DNA of 20,000 nucleotides from Cristatella mucedo. Its lineage: Eukaryota > Bryozoa > Phylactolaemata > Cristatellidae. Numbering within the stretch: position 1 is the stretch's first letter; every line of letters starts with the position of its first letter. Position numbers and translations under genes: made by a program. The notes beneath the pieces are model-generated. The model was not told the origin of the DNA. It saw only the letters and a list, made by a program, of their open reading frames with translations, and did no database searches. The stretch is taken from assembly GCA_009760855.2 (NCBI GenBank), contig WPIO01000053.1:1260001-1280000 (forward strand), written 5' to 3'. Shown here one piece after another: positions 10,956 to 19,799 of the stretch.

Positions 10956-11115
10956 CAGCAGGTGGTCGCCTCCGGCAAGGTGTGCTGCTTAGCGGTGAGA
11001 CAAACTGGCGACACGTTCGCCCACCAGCGCCCGCCGTGGCAGCAGCAGCAGCCTCTGACACTGACGCAGGAACAAGACCAATGGCAGGCAGCCAAGAAGA
11101 CATGCAAGCCTCTAC

Positions 11116-11269
11116 CTTCACCGAAATAGTCGTTGACGATTATGTCAGCCAGTTGCTCGGCTGGAGCTACCTGCCCGGTGAAGATCTCCTCCTGAAGCAA
11201 GCTCGTGACCGCCGTGTCGACGATGACGTCCTGACACGCGGCCACTACCGCCACGCTGACGGCAGACTC
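11116..11269 (-). CDS. UBE4A: UBE4A exon (LLQEEIFTGQVAPAEQLADIIV)
   Basis: This exon has 51 codons plus one base. It encodes ESAVSVAVVAACQDVIVDTA, then VTSLLQEEIFTGQVAPAEQL and ADIIVNDYFGE. Human UBE4A has [35 protein letters not shown] and VDLMLEAIQG here. The acceptor GTTCGCTGTAG ends at 11270 and enters in phase 0; an in-frame TAG at the junction marks the end of the intron. Two donors in the same phase are possible: GTAGAG at 11115 (preferred, AAG/GT context) and GTGAAG at 11121. The first keeps the human spacing to the next motif. The acceptor polypyrimidine tract is weak, so the 5' end of the exon is less certain than the rest. Confidence 0.85.
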
Positions 11270-11765
11270 CTACAGCGAACGACGCGATGGCGCGATGGGC
11301 GTGGCCACACGGGTAGCTATGAGAGCTCCTCCGGGCATCGAGCGGCTGCTTGACACGATGGCGACCTCCGAAAAAGTCCCCCTCCTCCAGCACTGCAGCG
11401 TGGACTCAGCAAGAGCTGCTTCTATCGGTTGCTTGGTTGCAGGCGGCTCTTGAAGTCACCCTCATGCAAACCAAGATGGTCATAAAAATATATACTTCAT
11501 TTGTATAGGGTCGCGGCATTAGGAAGGTTTCGCGAACCACTGCTCTCTACAGTATGGGGTACCCTAGTGGAGTACTCTTCGCTTGGTTCACTTCTTTTCA
11601 CAATGTATTATTATCTAATTATCGCTAATAAAATCGCTCAGGGCAATTTTAGCCTTCATTTCTAAGCAGATTACACAAAGCTAAACCTAGACTTTCATCC
11701 CTCCCTGCCTTCCATCACGCCAAACTCTATTAACTCACTTGCTGAACCAAGCAGCGTACCTATTT
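11270..11765 (-). other. UBE4A: UBE4A intron, unannotated part
   Basis: The part next to the exon (11270-11460) is GC-rich, then the sequence turns AT-rich. The rest of this 1.9-kb intron up to 13173 is mostly repeats, listed separately. Apart from those repeats I see no gene. Confidence 0.6.
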
Positions 11766-11766
11766 C

Positions 11767-12205
11767 AAGGTGTTATCACTCACTTTTAGGTCCCTTTATT
11801 CTCTTGCCCCAGCCTACCAATCGGAATTACTCCCCAAATAGGCTAGTACGACTCGTTCTTCTGACTCAAGTCGATTAGGTGTGTCTCAAACCAACCTCAC
11901 ATCCTATGGAGACGGTGCCTTTAGTCTGCATACTCCCAAAGTCTGGAACTCACTTCCCACTGACATCACGATATCGCCTGACTTGACATTTAGCTTAAGC
12001 TAAAAATGCACTTGTTTATCACAGCTTTTAGTGCGTCCTTGTGAAATGCACCTCGTATGCTGACGCAGTATATGTTATAACTGACCATATTGACATGCTT
12101 CCTTTATAGCATACGTAACGTGCCAAGAAATAAATCTAGTTCTGCAAGGGTGCTATACAGATGTACAACTATTATTAATAACATTATCATTATTATAATT
12201 GCTAC
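11767..12205 (+). mobile_element. CR1/L2-like LINE, C-terminal remnant and 3' end (plus strand)
   Basis: A plus-strand frame reads VLSLTFRSLYSLAPAYQSEL, a stop, RSSDSSRLGVSQTNLTSYGD, GAFSLHTPKVWNSLPTDITI and SPDLTF, then shifts to KMHLFITAFSASL and stops. These match the RT C-terminal motifs of the minus-strand copy at 15339-15960. The tail GGGTGCTATACAGATG followed by ATTATTAATAACATTATCA resembles that copy's GGGTGCTTTATCAAGTG plus (ATT)n. The 3' UTR in between is not recognisably the same, so this may be another subfamily. One TAG and one frameshift disable it. Confidence 0.85.
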
Positions 12206-12298
12206 AACAATGGGCAAAGTATGGACAATATTAGCCAAAATCCCTCGACACTCCTGGGGGAGGGGCAGAGCTGGGACCAAGACTGATGCCAGACCCAA

Positions 12299-12352
12299 GG
12301 GGGGGGGGGCTGGGAAGGGCCAAGCAACGACGCCGGCGGTGCCCCCCCCCCA
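12299..12352. repeat. Poly-G / poly-C inverted pair
   Basis: A run of ten or more G at 12299-12310 faces a run of ten or so C at about 12341-12350, with roughly 30 bp of GC-rich sequence between. The two can pair as a stem of about 10 bp. Confidence 0.7.
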
Positions 12353-12784
12353 TCTCTACTTGCCGGGCAGCCACTCAGCACTTGTCAGCAACGTCAGGTG
12401 CCGGTGCACACCTGTGTCCTCTCTGACCGCAATGCCAACCAACTCAGCATAGCGCTTGCCATTCGGCCGCCCTCCGGCAATCGACAATACTCGGGCGTGA
12501 ACTCGAATGTTCACTAGTTAGGGTCGACAGGTACAAGGGTGCGGTATATTAGCCGGGTCGGACCCAAGTTAGTGCAGGGTCGTGAGGCGGTACGGCAGTC
12601 ATAAAGTCATGGACCTTTAGCCACCGCAATGACAGTATACAGTCCGGTGTATGCAATTAATGTGTCGTCAGACCAATGACACCCGACAGCAGCCTCGACA
12701 TAAAGCGTAATAAAGGCAGCAAAGTGTGATCAGCAGGCAGTGGTATTGCAACATTGCAAAGCAGGACGTCTGTGATGCCGGGCA

Positions 12785-12945
12785 GGTACAAGCCCAGCCC
12801 AAGGATAAGTTGCTCGCCTTTGACGACCGAGGTCGTGGACTCGAGCCCCATGGCATATACGAAGCATTTGCATAGAGATTCCCTAAGGATGCAATAAAGT
12901 TCTCTTAGGGCACAATACTAATAAATAAATAAATAAATAATTCAT
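12785..12945 (+). mobile_element. tRNA-derived SINE (plus strand)
   Basis: The head has an A-box-like AGCCCAAGGATAAG (12796-12809) followed by TTGCTCGCC, and a B-box-like GGACTCGAGCCCC (12837-12849; Pol III consensus GGTTCGANTCC). Between them ACGACCGAGGTCGT forms a small hairpin. The body then reaches AAAGTTCTCTTAGGGCACAA, related to the terminal block of the CR1/L2-like LINE, and ends in (TAAA)n at 12921-12941. The A-box is degenerate, so this is an old copy. It sits in the UBE4A intron, antisense to the gene. Confidence 0.72.
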
Positions 12946-13070
12946 TTGAACAGCACCCTAAGAGAACTTCATCTCTATTCGGGTGCTTTGCACATGCCTC
13001 GGGGCTCGAGCGCACGACGTCGCCCCGACCTTGGTCGGGGCGAGCACATTAACCGCTGGGCCAAACCATT
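12921..13070 (-). mobile_element. tRNA-derived SINE (minus strand), tail-to-tail with its neighbour
   Basis: On the minus strand, TTGGCCCAGCGGTTAA (13064-13049) is A-box-like and is followed by TGTGCTCGCC. GCGCTCGAGCCCC (13013-13001) is B-box-like. Between them CGCCCCGACC-TT-GGTCGGGGCG (13021-13042) is a perfect 10-bp stem. After the B-box come GAGATGAAGTTCTCTTAGGG, a GTGCTGTTCAAATG word and (ATTT)n. This is a tRNA head joined to the LINE-type 3' end. It shares the simple-repeat tail with the plus-strand SINE at 12785-12945 and starts about 105 bp downstream of the donor of UBE4A exon 13174-13350. Confidence 0.75.
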
Positions 13071-13173
13071 TCCTTTTCCGCCAGGGAGGAGAACCTCGAC
13101 GTGCCAATAACAGAATCCAGGGCAAAAGGAGCGGCAGCAGACGCGCAGGGGAGACGGCCCAAGAAATGCTTAC

Positions 13174-13350
13174 AAAGCCGAGCCGACAGGTCACGGTCCG
13201 GCGGTAGCACTGACACAAGAAGTGCATCACCCGGTGCTCGGTCAGAGACTGCGTGGCCGCTTCACCAGCCGGGCGATTGGTGCTCGCGAGAGTTGATGTC
13301 CTGACGATAGCCGCACCCGCATCGGGCAGCAGCAGTCTGTCGAACAAAAC
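13174..13350 (-). CDS. UBE4A: UBE4A exon (VLFDRLLLPDAG)
   Basis: This exon has exactly 59 codons, phase 0 at both ends. It encodes VLFDRLLLPDAGAAIVRTST, LASTNRPAGEAATQSLTEHR and VMHFLCQCYRRTVTCRLGF. Human UBE4A reads [20 protein letters not shown], then a loop, then HIFCYLYSCFQRAKEEI. The acceptor GTCTGCTGCTTTCAG ends at 13351 with a clear pyrimidine tract, and the donor GTAAGC begins at 13173. It joins exon 11116-11269 in phase 0, giving CYRRTVTCRLGF-ESAVSVAVV, the same length as human within one residue. This is the N-terminal helical region of the protein, before the Ufd2 core. Confidence 0.92.
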
Positions 13351-13559
13351 CTGAAAGCAGCAGACACGTTGAATTGCGGATCGATCAATCACGTGCACAG
13401 CACCGAGTGCAGGGTACATCGGCATGTGTGCTCTACTTCAGACGAAACTACAGAGCTCACAAGCAGGCTGTAGGACGTGCGATCTCAAGGTCTCAGGCTT
13501 TGTAAACACCAAGAGAAACTGGTTTCACGAGGGCCAAACTAATCTGGCAGATTGGTCTG

Positions 13560-13700
13560 CATCTTAGCCCAGGGCTTAGGTGCTCGTACTTTACGCGCCA
13601 GGTCGAGGGTTCGTGTCCTACGGTTGACGATCCGTGATAGCCTGCCGCAAAGGGCTAATAGCCATTAAAGCTCTTCCGTCGTTATCTATGTGAATAACAT
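13560..13700 (+). mobile_element. tRNA-derived SINE (plus strand)
   Basis: TTAGCCCAGGGCTTAGG (13564-13580) is A-box-like and runs into TGCTCG. GGTTCGTGTCC (13608-13618) is close to the B-box consensus. The body after the head (GATAGCCTGC, GGGCTAATAGCC, CTTCCGTCG) differs from the LINE-tailed SINEs at 12785-13070 but resembles the copy at 16500-16772. The 3' limit is uncertain and no clear simple-repeat tail was seen. Confidence 0.6.
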
Positions 13701-15005
13701 AGCTGTTGAATCAGAACATAAAAATTTATGTGTTGTGGGGGTACTGCCACCCACTGTTATGCAGAGGAGCAACGGAGACAGTTAGAAGACGAAAAAGGGC
13801 AGGACAGTTTTGGATGCACCAAACAGCAGTCCTAAATGACCATCACACGTACACGATAGAGGCTACACGCTCTCACAAAATAGTAAGTACGCTTGCCAAT
13901 CGACTCCGGAGATACAAGTATCCTCACGTCACCTTCATCCTCGATGGATCACTGTTTATCCCCAATAACTATCAGGTCACAACAGTAATTCACTACATTG
14001 TGCTGTGGGCGTGTCATCGTCATCACGTGGTTCCGTCCCCCCCCCACGACCTTCTGTCGGCCCAACGGGTGCGCTCAATGCCGTCACGTGACATAACCTC
14101 GTCGCGCAATTCACTTATTGCCTGTGCATCGGCCTGTTAGCAAGCTATCCACTCCCTATCTCTCCTCTCTTTTCTCTCCTCATGCTCCGGAGCTGCTTCC
14201 ATGACAGCTACTACAGTCATATGCACCAGTTTGCCTGAGTGCAATACAGCCGTCGTCAACAGCATCACTCGCTTGTGTGGGGGGGGGCTTCGTTCTTCGT
14301 CATGCAGCCATCTCGTGCACGAGCCCCTACAAATTGAGCCCCTACAGTACAACATGCTGTATCTCTGCATGTAGCATCTGACTTTTCTCTGCAGATCACC
14401 CAAAGCAGCAGCAACTGAGGTTCAGCCTACCTGCCCAAATACGTCCACATCAATCCAATCTTGCTGCAATGACTCGTGCAGATCCGACAAGAAGATGCAG
14501 TGCTGAGGCCTCTGCGATGCAGGTCCAACAACTAAAGTCAAGAAAGGGTCAATTCATCAATTACAGGCCCAACAAAACCAAAATTCCGAACAGGGCCGTG
14601 CACAGCAAATGGCTGCGACACAAATCACACTTAGATACAAAGGCCAGCATGGGAATGGTACATTAGAAAACGTCACTGCATGTCAACACCCGAGGCTCCA
14701 CATGAGCAGTCAACATGAAAGATCCTTCAGCATCGCTTGACATACGACAAGAACATTAGGGAGCCACGTGCAGATAACCAAAAAAAGGCATACGAACAAG
14801 GAACAGTATATCCACTTTGCCTATCACACGCCATTCAGAATTGAGAAATCAAAATAGGTTGGATGCACCAGTAAAGTGTGAGACACGAGTTCCACTCATA
14901 CGAAGAAGTAAAAGGGTGGGATGACCCCATGACACGTGCTCCCTAAACCACCTGTCCAAGGCAACAACTCATCAGACAGCATATCCGCTAACCAGTCAAG
15001 CAACC

Positions 15006-15041
<36 letters not shown>

Positions 15042-15108
15042 ATATGTTATAGTGTACTCAGAGAGCCTAATCTCTTTCTAGGCACTTTACATTTGCAGCA
15101 AAGGAAGC
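15006..15108 (-). mobile_element. CR1/L2-like LINE tail fragment abutting a second copy
   Basis: (AAT)n at 15006-15041 is followed by TATAGTGTACTCAGAGAGCC, TAATCTCTTTCTAGGCACTT and TACATTTGCAGCAAAGGAAG, the terminal block of the LINE on the minus strand. It ends directly at the (AAT)n tail (15109-15128) of the longer copy, so two same-strand copies sit in tandem. Confidence 0.85.
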
Positions 15109-15960
15109 ATAATAATAATAATAATAATGCACTTGATAAAGCACCCTCGGAGAACTCAATCTCTTTCTAGGCGCTTTACATTTACTGCAAAAGGAAATGC
15201 AATTGAATGGTGAGTAATATCACTCTTGATAAACAACATGAATAACATGGATAGGGGTGACATGCACAGGGTCAGCATGCAAATGTGGTTAGTGGCAGCA
15301 TGCACTGTGTCAGCACGCATAAGCACGCGAAGGACGAATCACAGGGACCCACTAAATGCTGTCCTAAATAGGTGTCTTTTTAAGTTCTTTTTAAATGTGG
15401 TCAAGTCAGGGGATGTTCTGACGCAAGTCGTGAGGGAGTTTCAGGCTTTGGGAGCATACGAACTAAATGCAAGGTCTTCAAAGGATTTGAGGTTTGTACG
15501 AGGTATTGGTAGACTGTTGGATTCTGAAAAGCAGGTGGTACGATGCTTGGCCTGGTGGGGGAATAGATCTGAGAGATAGGCTGGAGCCAAATAATGAAGT
15601 GACCTAAAAGTGAGCGACGAAACCTTGAAGTCCATCTGTTGCTTGACTGGTAGCCAGTGCAGGTCGGCAAGAAGTGGTGTGATGTGGCAACTGCGACGCA
15701 CACGACAGACAAGCCTAGCTGCGGAGTTTTGCACCAGCTGCAATCGCCTGATCGCACATGCCGGCAGGCCAGTAAGCAGTGAGTTGCAGAAGTCGAGACG
15801 GGATGTCACGAATGCATGGACCAACTTAAACGTGGCATCCAGATAAAGATGACCGAACCGTGAGTCGACCCTCTGCTGCACATCTAGCAGCTCTGCATAA
15901 AAGAGCAGGGATTGTGGATTAGCCTGCTGGCGTACATAGTTTTTAAGCTCAGGTTCTTCT
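15109..15960 (-). mobile_element. CR1/L2-like LINE, 5'-truncated, with RT C-terminus, 3' UTR and (AAT)n tail
   Basis: This is the best-preserved LINE copy in the window. The minus-strand frame carries [77 protein letters not shown] and, after one in-frame TGA at 15443-15441, NSLTTCVRTSPDLTTFKKNL and KRHLFRTAFSGSL, ending at TGA 15341-15339. These motifs are typical of the last RT subdomains and C-terminus of CR1/L2-type non-LTR retrotransposons. The 3' UTR (15338-15129) ends in a conserved block and an (ATT)n tail. The upstream part (15850-15960, also open to 16007) is less clearly LINE. The catalytic FADD-type motif and endonuclease are absent, so the copy cannot move. Confidence 0.93.
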
Positions 15961-16185
15961 TGGTAGAACTTCACCTTAAACAGAAGACGATGACCCAAAA
16001 CGCTCATTTGCCACTAGGTGACAGCCCAAGTATATGGGGCTTACACAGTGCAACCCAGGTCATGGGTGGGAGTACTTCGGTGAGCATTTTATTTTATTGC
16101 TCCCTTCAAACGAAGCAGGAAGGAAGTGAAAGCCAAAAGAGGCTCTTCTGCGGATACTATTCGTGTGGCGATTGAATCTGTAGCT

Positions 16186-16325
16186 GATCATCTTCTTTAT
16201 AAGGAATCACTTAGATCATCTTCTTTATAAGGAATCACTTAGATCATCTTCTTTATAAGGAATCACTTAGATCATCTTCTTTATAAGGAATCACTTAGAT
16301 CATCTTCTTTATAAGGAATCACTTA
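16186..16325. repeat. Perfect 28-bp minisatellite, five copies
   Basis: GATCATCTTCTTTATAAGGA followed by ATCACTTA is repeated five times without a mismatch at 16186, 16214, 16242, 16270 and 16298, then gives way to GATCGGCTTTG. Confidence 0.98.
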
Positions 16326-16499
16326 GATCGGCTTTGTCTGGGCTCCCACTCTTACCATGCGAGCAGATCTTGAACATAGCCACGACTCAATCAAAGTCAA
16401 TGTGCACGACATAAGTAATTTCAAACTTCAGATCGGCCAGAGGTCATCTGCAGTGGCACTAAACCACAAAAAAAGAATAACGCCTCCATCAAGGAACTC

Positions 16500-16772
16500 T
16501 GGGCTACCGACCTAGTGCTCGAACCGATTGCACAGCAATCGTCACTACTCCTATGGCGGCCAAGAGGGCTTATCAAGCCTCGGGTTTATTTCAACACTGT
16601 CATTTACAGTACAAGTCGGCTAATTCGACGGCCTTTTTTATCCAGCAGCGGTACAGCCTTAGTGAGTATCACCCTGCTTGCAGCAGACAAAAAAGGATTG
16701 CCTGCTGCAGGACTGGAGCCCACGATCTGGATCGACAAGCTTGAGCACCTTAGCCCCACCATGAGCTAAGAC
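16500..16772 (-). mobile_element. tRNA-derived SINE (minus strand)
   Basis: On the minus strand, CTTAGCTCATGGTGGGGC (16770-16753) is A-box-like, then comes AAGGTGCTCAAG. TCGATCCAGATCGT forms a short hairpin and GGGCTCCAGTCC (around 16721-16710) is a degenerate B-box. The body downstream includes GATACTCACTAAGGCTG and AAAGGCCGTCG, resembling the SINE at 13560-13700. The 3' boundary near 16500 is a guess. Confidence 0.5.
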
Positions 16773-16857
16773 TAGGGAGGTCCTCACGTGCTCAAAGTCA
16801 ATGGCCAAATCCCTGTGTACTACATGAATGAGCTATGAATGAGTAATTACTATGTGA

Positions 16858-16992
16858 ATGAGTTATGTCTACAACTGCAACCGTGGCATCGAGTGCAACC
16901 ATTACATCTACTCAGAAAAGAAAAGAAAGTGCACCGGCTTCGAGAATTACTCAGGTGCAGGCAAGGACGGGAGCCCCCACACTGCAGAAAAA
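16858..16992 (+). CDS. Possible exon with PAN/apple-like cysteine motif (uncertain)
   Basis: The plus strand encodes MSYVYNCNRGIECNHYIYSE, KKRKCTGFENYSGAGKDGSP and HTAEK, then a perfect consensus donor GTAAGT at 16993. The cysteines follow C-x5-C-x11-C with aromatic residues after the second (NHYIY), the spacing commonly seen in PAN/apple domains of secreted proteins. Against it, TGA at 16855-16857 closes the frame just before the ATG, no acceptor with a pyrimidine tract is visible, and no second exon was found. It would be a gene nested antisense in a UBE4A intron, a relic exon, or chance. The family assignment is inference from spacing alone. Confidence 0.25.
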
Positions 16993-18215
16993 GTAAGTTA
17001 CTGCAACCAAGACATAAAACAAATTTGCCAATTGTCCCTCAGCATCAGCAGCTTTGGCAATTCACCAATACAATTAGCTTGTCACACTCTGTTGTCTGTT
17101 GAACTTTAAAGAATAACCAATATACCTAACTTGACAAGCGAATTACAAAATAAATATATGCAGCAGAAAAATTCTGGACTAAAATATCCTGATTAGGATA
17201 ATTAACTAGTAAGGATGGGCTTGAATTTGCTCGCTAGCCTCACAGAGAAAAAGCCATACAATCAAATTACACCAGCAGCATACTACAAATCTTTTCAATA
17301 TCTATTCAAATAAAAATTTAAATAATGAAAATTTGAAAATTCAAATAAACTATTCAATATAAGAGTCTTTTCCAAGGATTTGCAAAAGTCCATTCACACT
17401 AGAATATCTGAGTGAATGTATACGAAGTCATTCAAGCGCACAGCGGTGCAGAGGACTAGGGACAGGCCGCCGCGGCCTACTGTTTTCATTTGATTAGCTT
17501 GGCCTCTGGTGAGAATCCACCCACCGAAATATGCTAATGCACAATAAAAAATAGCTTGCATACGCCTTTTCCGAGAGTCTGTTGGCTACCTAAAAAGAGC
17601 TTAGGCTGTGAGTGCGCGATACGAAACTCTCCTGCCTAACACCCACACAGTCTTTATGGCTTTGTGGAGCTACAGACGAAGATACATTACATTAAATTCG
17701 ATTTAGGAGTTGCAGAAGCAGTGCCAAGTTCAGGGTCGGAGAGGGCCAACTTGCGCTTTTAGGTCTAGCATTCATCAGGTGACCAAGTCCACTTGCAAAG
17801 GCCACGTAAACAGTAATGCTGGGTGAGTCTCCTATTGAAAAACATAAGATCTACTACAATGTTCTGAGGCAGGCTCAAAATGTATATAGGAACGTACTCG
17901 CTAAGCTCGAACTGGCTTGTGCATGCCAGCCGACAGTGCCTCTACTTCCGGTACAGGCGCCTTCCTAATGTATCAGCTTCAATTATATTTCCACAAGCTC
18001 GAAGCATCCAGATATATGGCAGTGCTCTCAAGTTTCAATCATATCCTACATACAATAAAATAATAAAGACAAATAAATACAGAGATACATACATGAAAGG
18101 ACATGACATAGAGAGCCTGACACTGCAGGCAGTTTTCGTACTCTACACAGAATACTAATAGCTGAACAAACGATAGCATCTCTTTAAAAAAGCAAAGCCA
18201 GAAAAGATCTTCACC

Positions 18216-18455
<240 letters not shown>

Positions 18456-18529
18456 TCCAGATTGTTTGATAACACGAGCAGCCGCTTTGAAATTAATAAA
18501 GTATATAATAAACCAAAACCTTATGCTCA

Positions 18530-18580
18530 AAATTAAATAAATATAATTCATTTGCATAGCACCCTAAGAGAACTTGAAGG
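18530..18580 (-). mobile_element. LINE/SINE tail fragment
   Basis: AATAAATATAATTCATTTGC then ATAGCACCCTAAGAGAACTT, on the minus strand, is the terminal block plus a decayed (ATTT)n tail. It is closest to the SINE tail at 12921-12970. Homology stops at about 18578. Confidence 0.65.
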
Positions 18581-19394
18581 GAAAAGTCACGAAAATACTT
18601 TTAAAATTGGTCCAACAATGGCATATTTGTTTATAGTACCTTTCAAACAAACATGTTAGAAATGGGATCAGAAGTTCTGACGTCTCCAACGCAAAAGAAA
18701 AACTGATTATGACAAACATGACTAACCCGGAGGCAAATGGAAAGCAAAAAATCTACTAATTTTTACAAAAATGTACCGATCTCAGCATCATATTTAACTT
18801 GTATCCCAACTTGTTGAACCTTGGTAGACCGAGGTATCTTCGTGAACTTGAAGCTTGTTGAGGTGCATGCCTATGACTTGTAAAGTGCTTCATTTTCAGT
18901 GTAGCCTTGCGCATTGTAAATTCCATAATTCGGCCATTAATTTGCTCATCAGAGTGAAATTTGAAATGCGAGTTTAAGTTGTGCTTGTTTAGCTCAGGCC
19001 AAAACTATTTTCGATGTTTTCGGTCATGTAGGTTTTGCTCTAAATGTCATAAAACATCCTCGAGCTTTACTTTGTGCAATCATGGACATCCAATTCCTTC
19101 CCAACTCCTATGAAACAACATCTACTCACTTGCTACCGACTGTGGCACAAACAATCCAGCCACCCTGTGCTGCTACCTACATGCCACTCGTTTATTCGAC
19201 TGCCCCCTTGACTCAGCCGTGCTTCTTGCTTTCTCCTGTTGCGTGAGACTGAGTCTGTTGGCTACCGAATTCACACCGTCAGCCGCTCAAGTTGTTGAGT
19301 GCGCTACAGAAAACTAGCCAGCATACCGCCCATTGTAAGTGCGACCTTGTGGAGCTAGTTACACACGGAGGCTATACGTGATATTTAAATTATT

Positions 19395-19545
19395 GTCGCG
19401 CAACAACGGCATGCGATCCGCACGGCGAGTCGTGCAGCGCCTGGCATCGAACCCCCAGCATCGAGCGGCAGTCACGCGCGCGCAAAGCCGTGACGTCAGA
19501 GCACCACGCGCGCTCTCGCCCTGCTCTCGAGCATTGGTGCTAGGG
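19395..19545 (-). mobile_element. Possible tRNA-derived SINE head (weak)
   Basis: This is a GC-rich island in AT-rich DNA just after a UBE4A exon. On the minus strand GGGGTTCGATGCC (19456-19444) fits the Pol III B-box. Upstream, GCGCGTGGTGCTC could be a degenerate A-box, but the spacing is long. It may be an old SINE or simply a GC-rich intron start. Confidence 0.25.
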
Positions 19546-19562
19546 CCACCAACCACTCTTAC

Positions 19563-19739
19563 CGACTGCAGAATCGTCCAGCGTTGCTAGCAGAACCCTC
19601 TCGTAGTAGTAGCTCAGCCGCAGCTGTGCCTGTGCCTCGTCGGCGCCCGCGACGACGGCCGCTGGTCCGTCGAAGGCCGCCACACGTTGAGACTCGAGGG
19701 GCACGCGGAGACTCGAGGCCTCGAGGTCGTCGCGTGGCT
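19563..19739 (-). CDS. UBE4A: UBE4A exon (YYYERVLLATLDDSAVG), N-terminal region
   Basis: This is the most upstream exon recognised. It holds 58 codons plus split ends and encodes PRDDLEASSLRVPLESQRVA, AFDGPAAVVAGADEAQAQLR and LSYYYERVLLATLDDSAV. The last part matches human HMIQRIFLITLDNSDPS in the N-terminal region. The acceptor CTTTTCTGCTCGCCCAG ends at 19740 after a long T-rich tract, and the donor GTAAGA begins at 19562. Both ends are phase 1. The N-terminal half of the exon is poorly conserved, as expected for this acidic, disordered part of UBE4 proteins. No ATG start fits in frame within the window, so the first exon is probably beyond 20000. The match is shorter than for the other exons, hence the lower confidence. 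Confidence 0.8.
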
Positions 19740-19799
19740 CTGGGCGAGCAGAAAAGATTGCCGAGCAACAAGATGGTAAAAAAAAGCCCAACGATGATC

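Noticed and set aside
12785-13070. Functional tRNA genes.
   Set aside because: A- and B-boxes are degenerate, no 7-nt anticodon loop or acceptor-stem pairing is visible, and the downstream body with a simple-repeat tail fits a SINE.
14050-14125. Minus-strand ELRDEVMSRDGIERTRWADR, considered as the missing UBE4A exon.
   Set aside because: Similarity to the human YLEEMAVELEDQDWLD segment is limited to a few spaced residues, and the acceptor has no pyrimidine tract. No good donor with the required phase was found.
13706-14140. 144-residue plus-strand open frame.
   Set aside because: No recognisable domain. It begins inside or next to a SINE body and its composition resembles intron sequence.
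14390-14666. Plus-strand frame behind a strong acceptor-like CTGACTTTTCTCTGCAG at 14375-14391.
   Set aside because: The peptide resembles no family I know, ends in a stop without a donor, and no partner exon is visible. A single acceptor-like sequence is weak evidence.
15850-16007. A FERM-like reading ([20 protein letters not shown]) upstream of the LINE motifs, suggesting a fused or nested gene.
   Set aside because: The frame is continuous with the RT C-terminus, and [11 protein letters not shown] can be aligned with the segment normally upstream of [11 protein letters not shown]. The resemblance to FERM rests on a few residues, and no clear splice junctions were seen.
16186-16325. Possible CRISPR-like array.
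   Set aside because: The 28-bp units are contiguous with no spacers, and the context is a eukaryotic intron.
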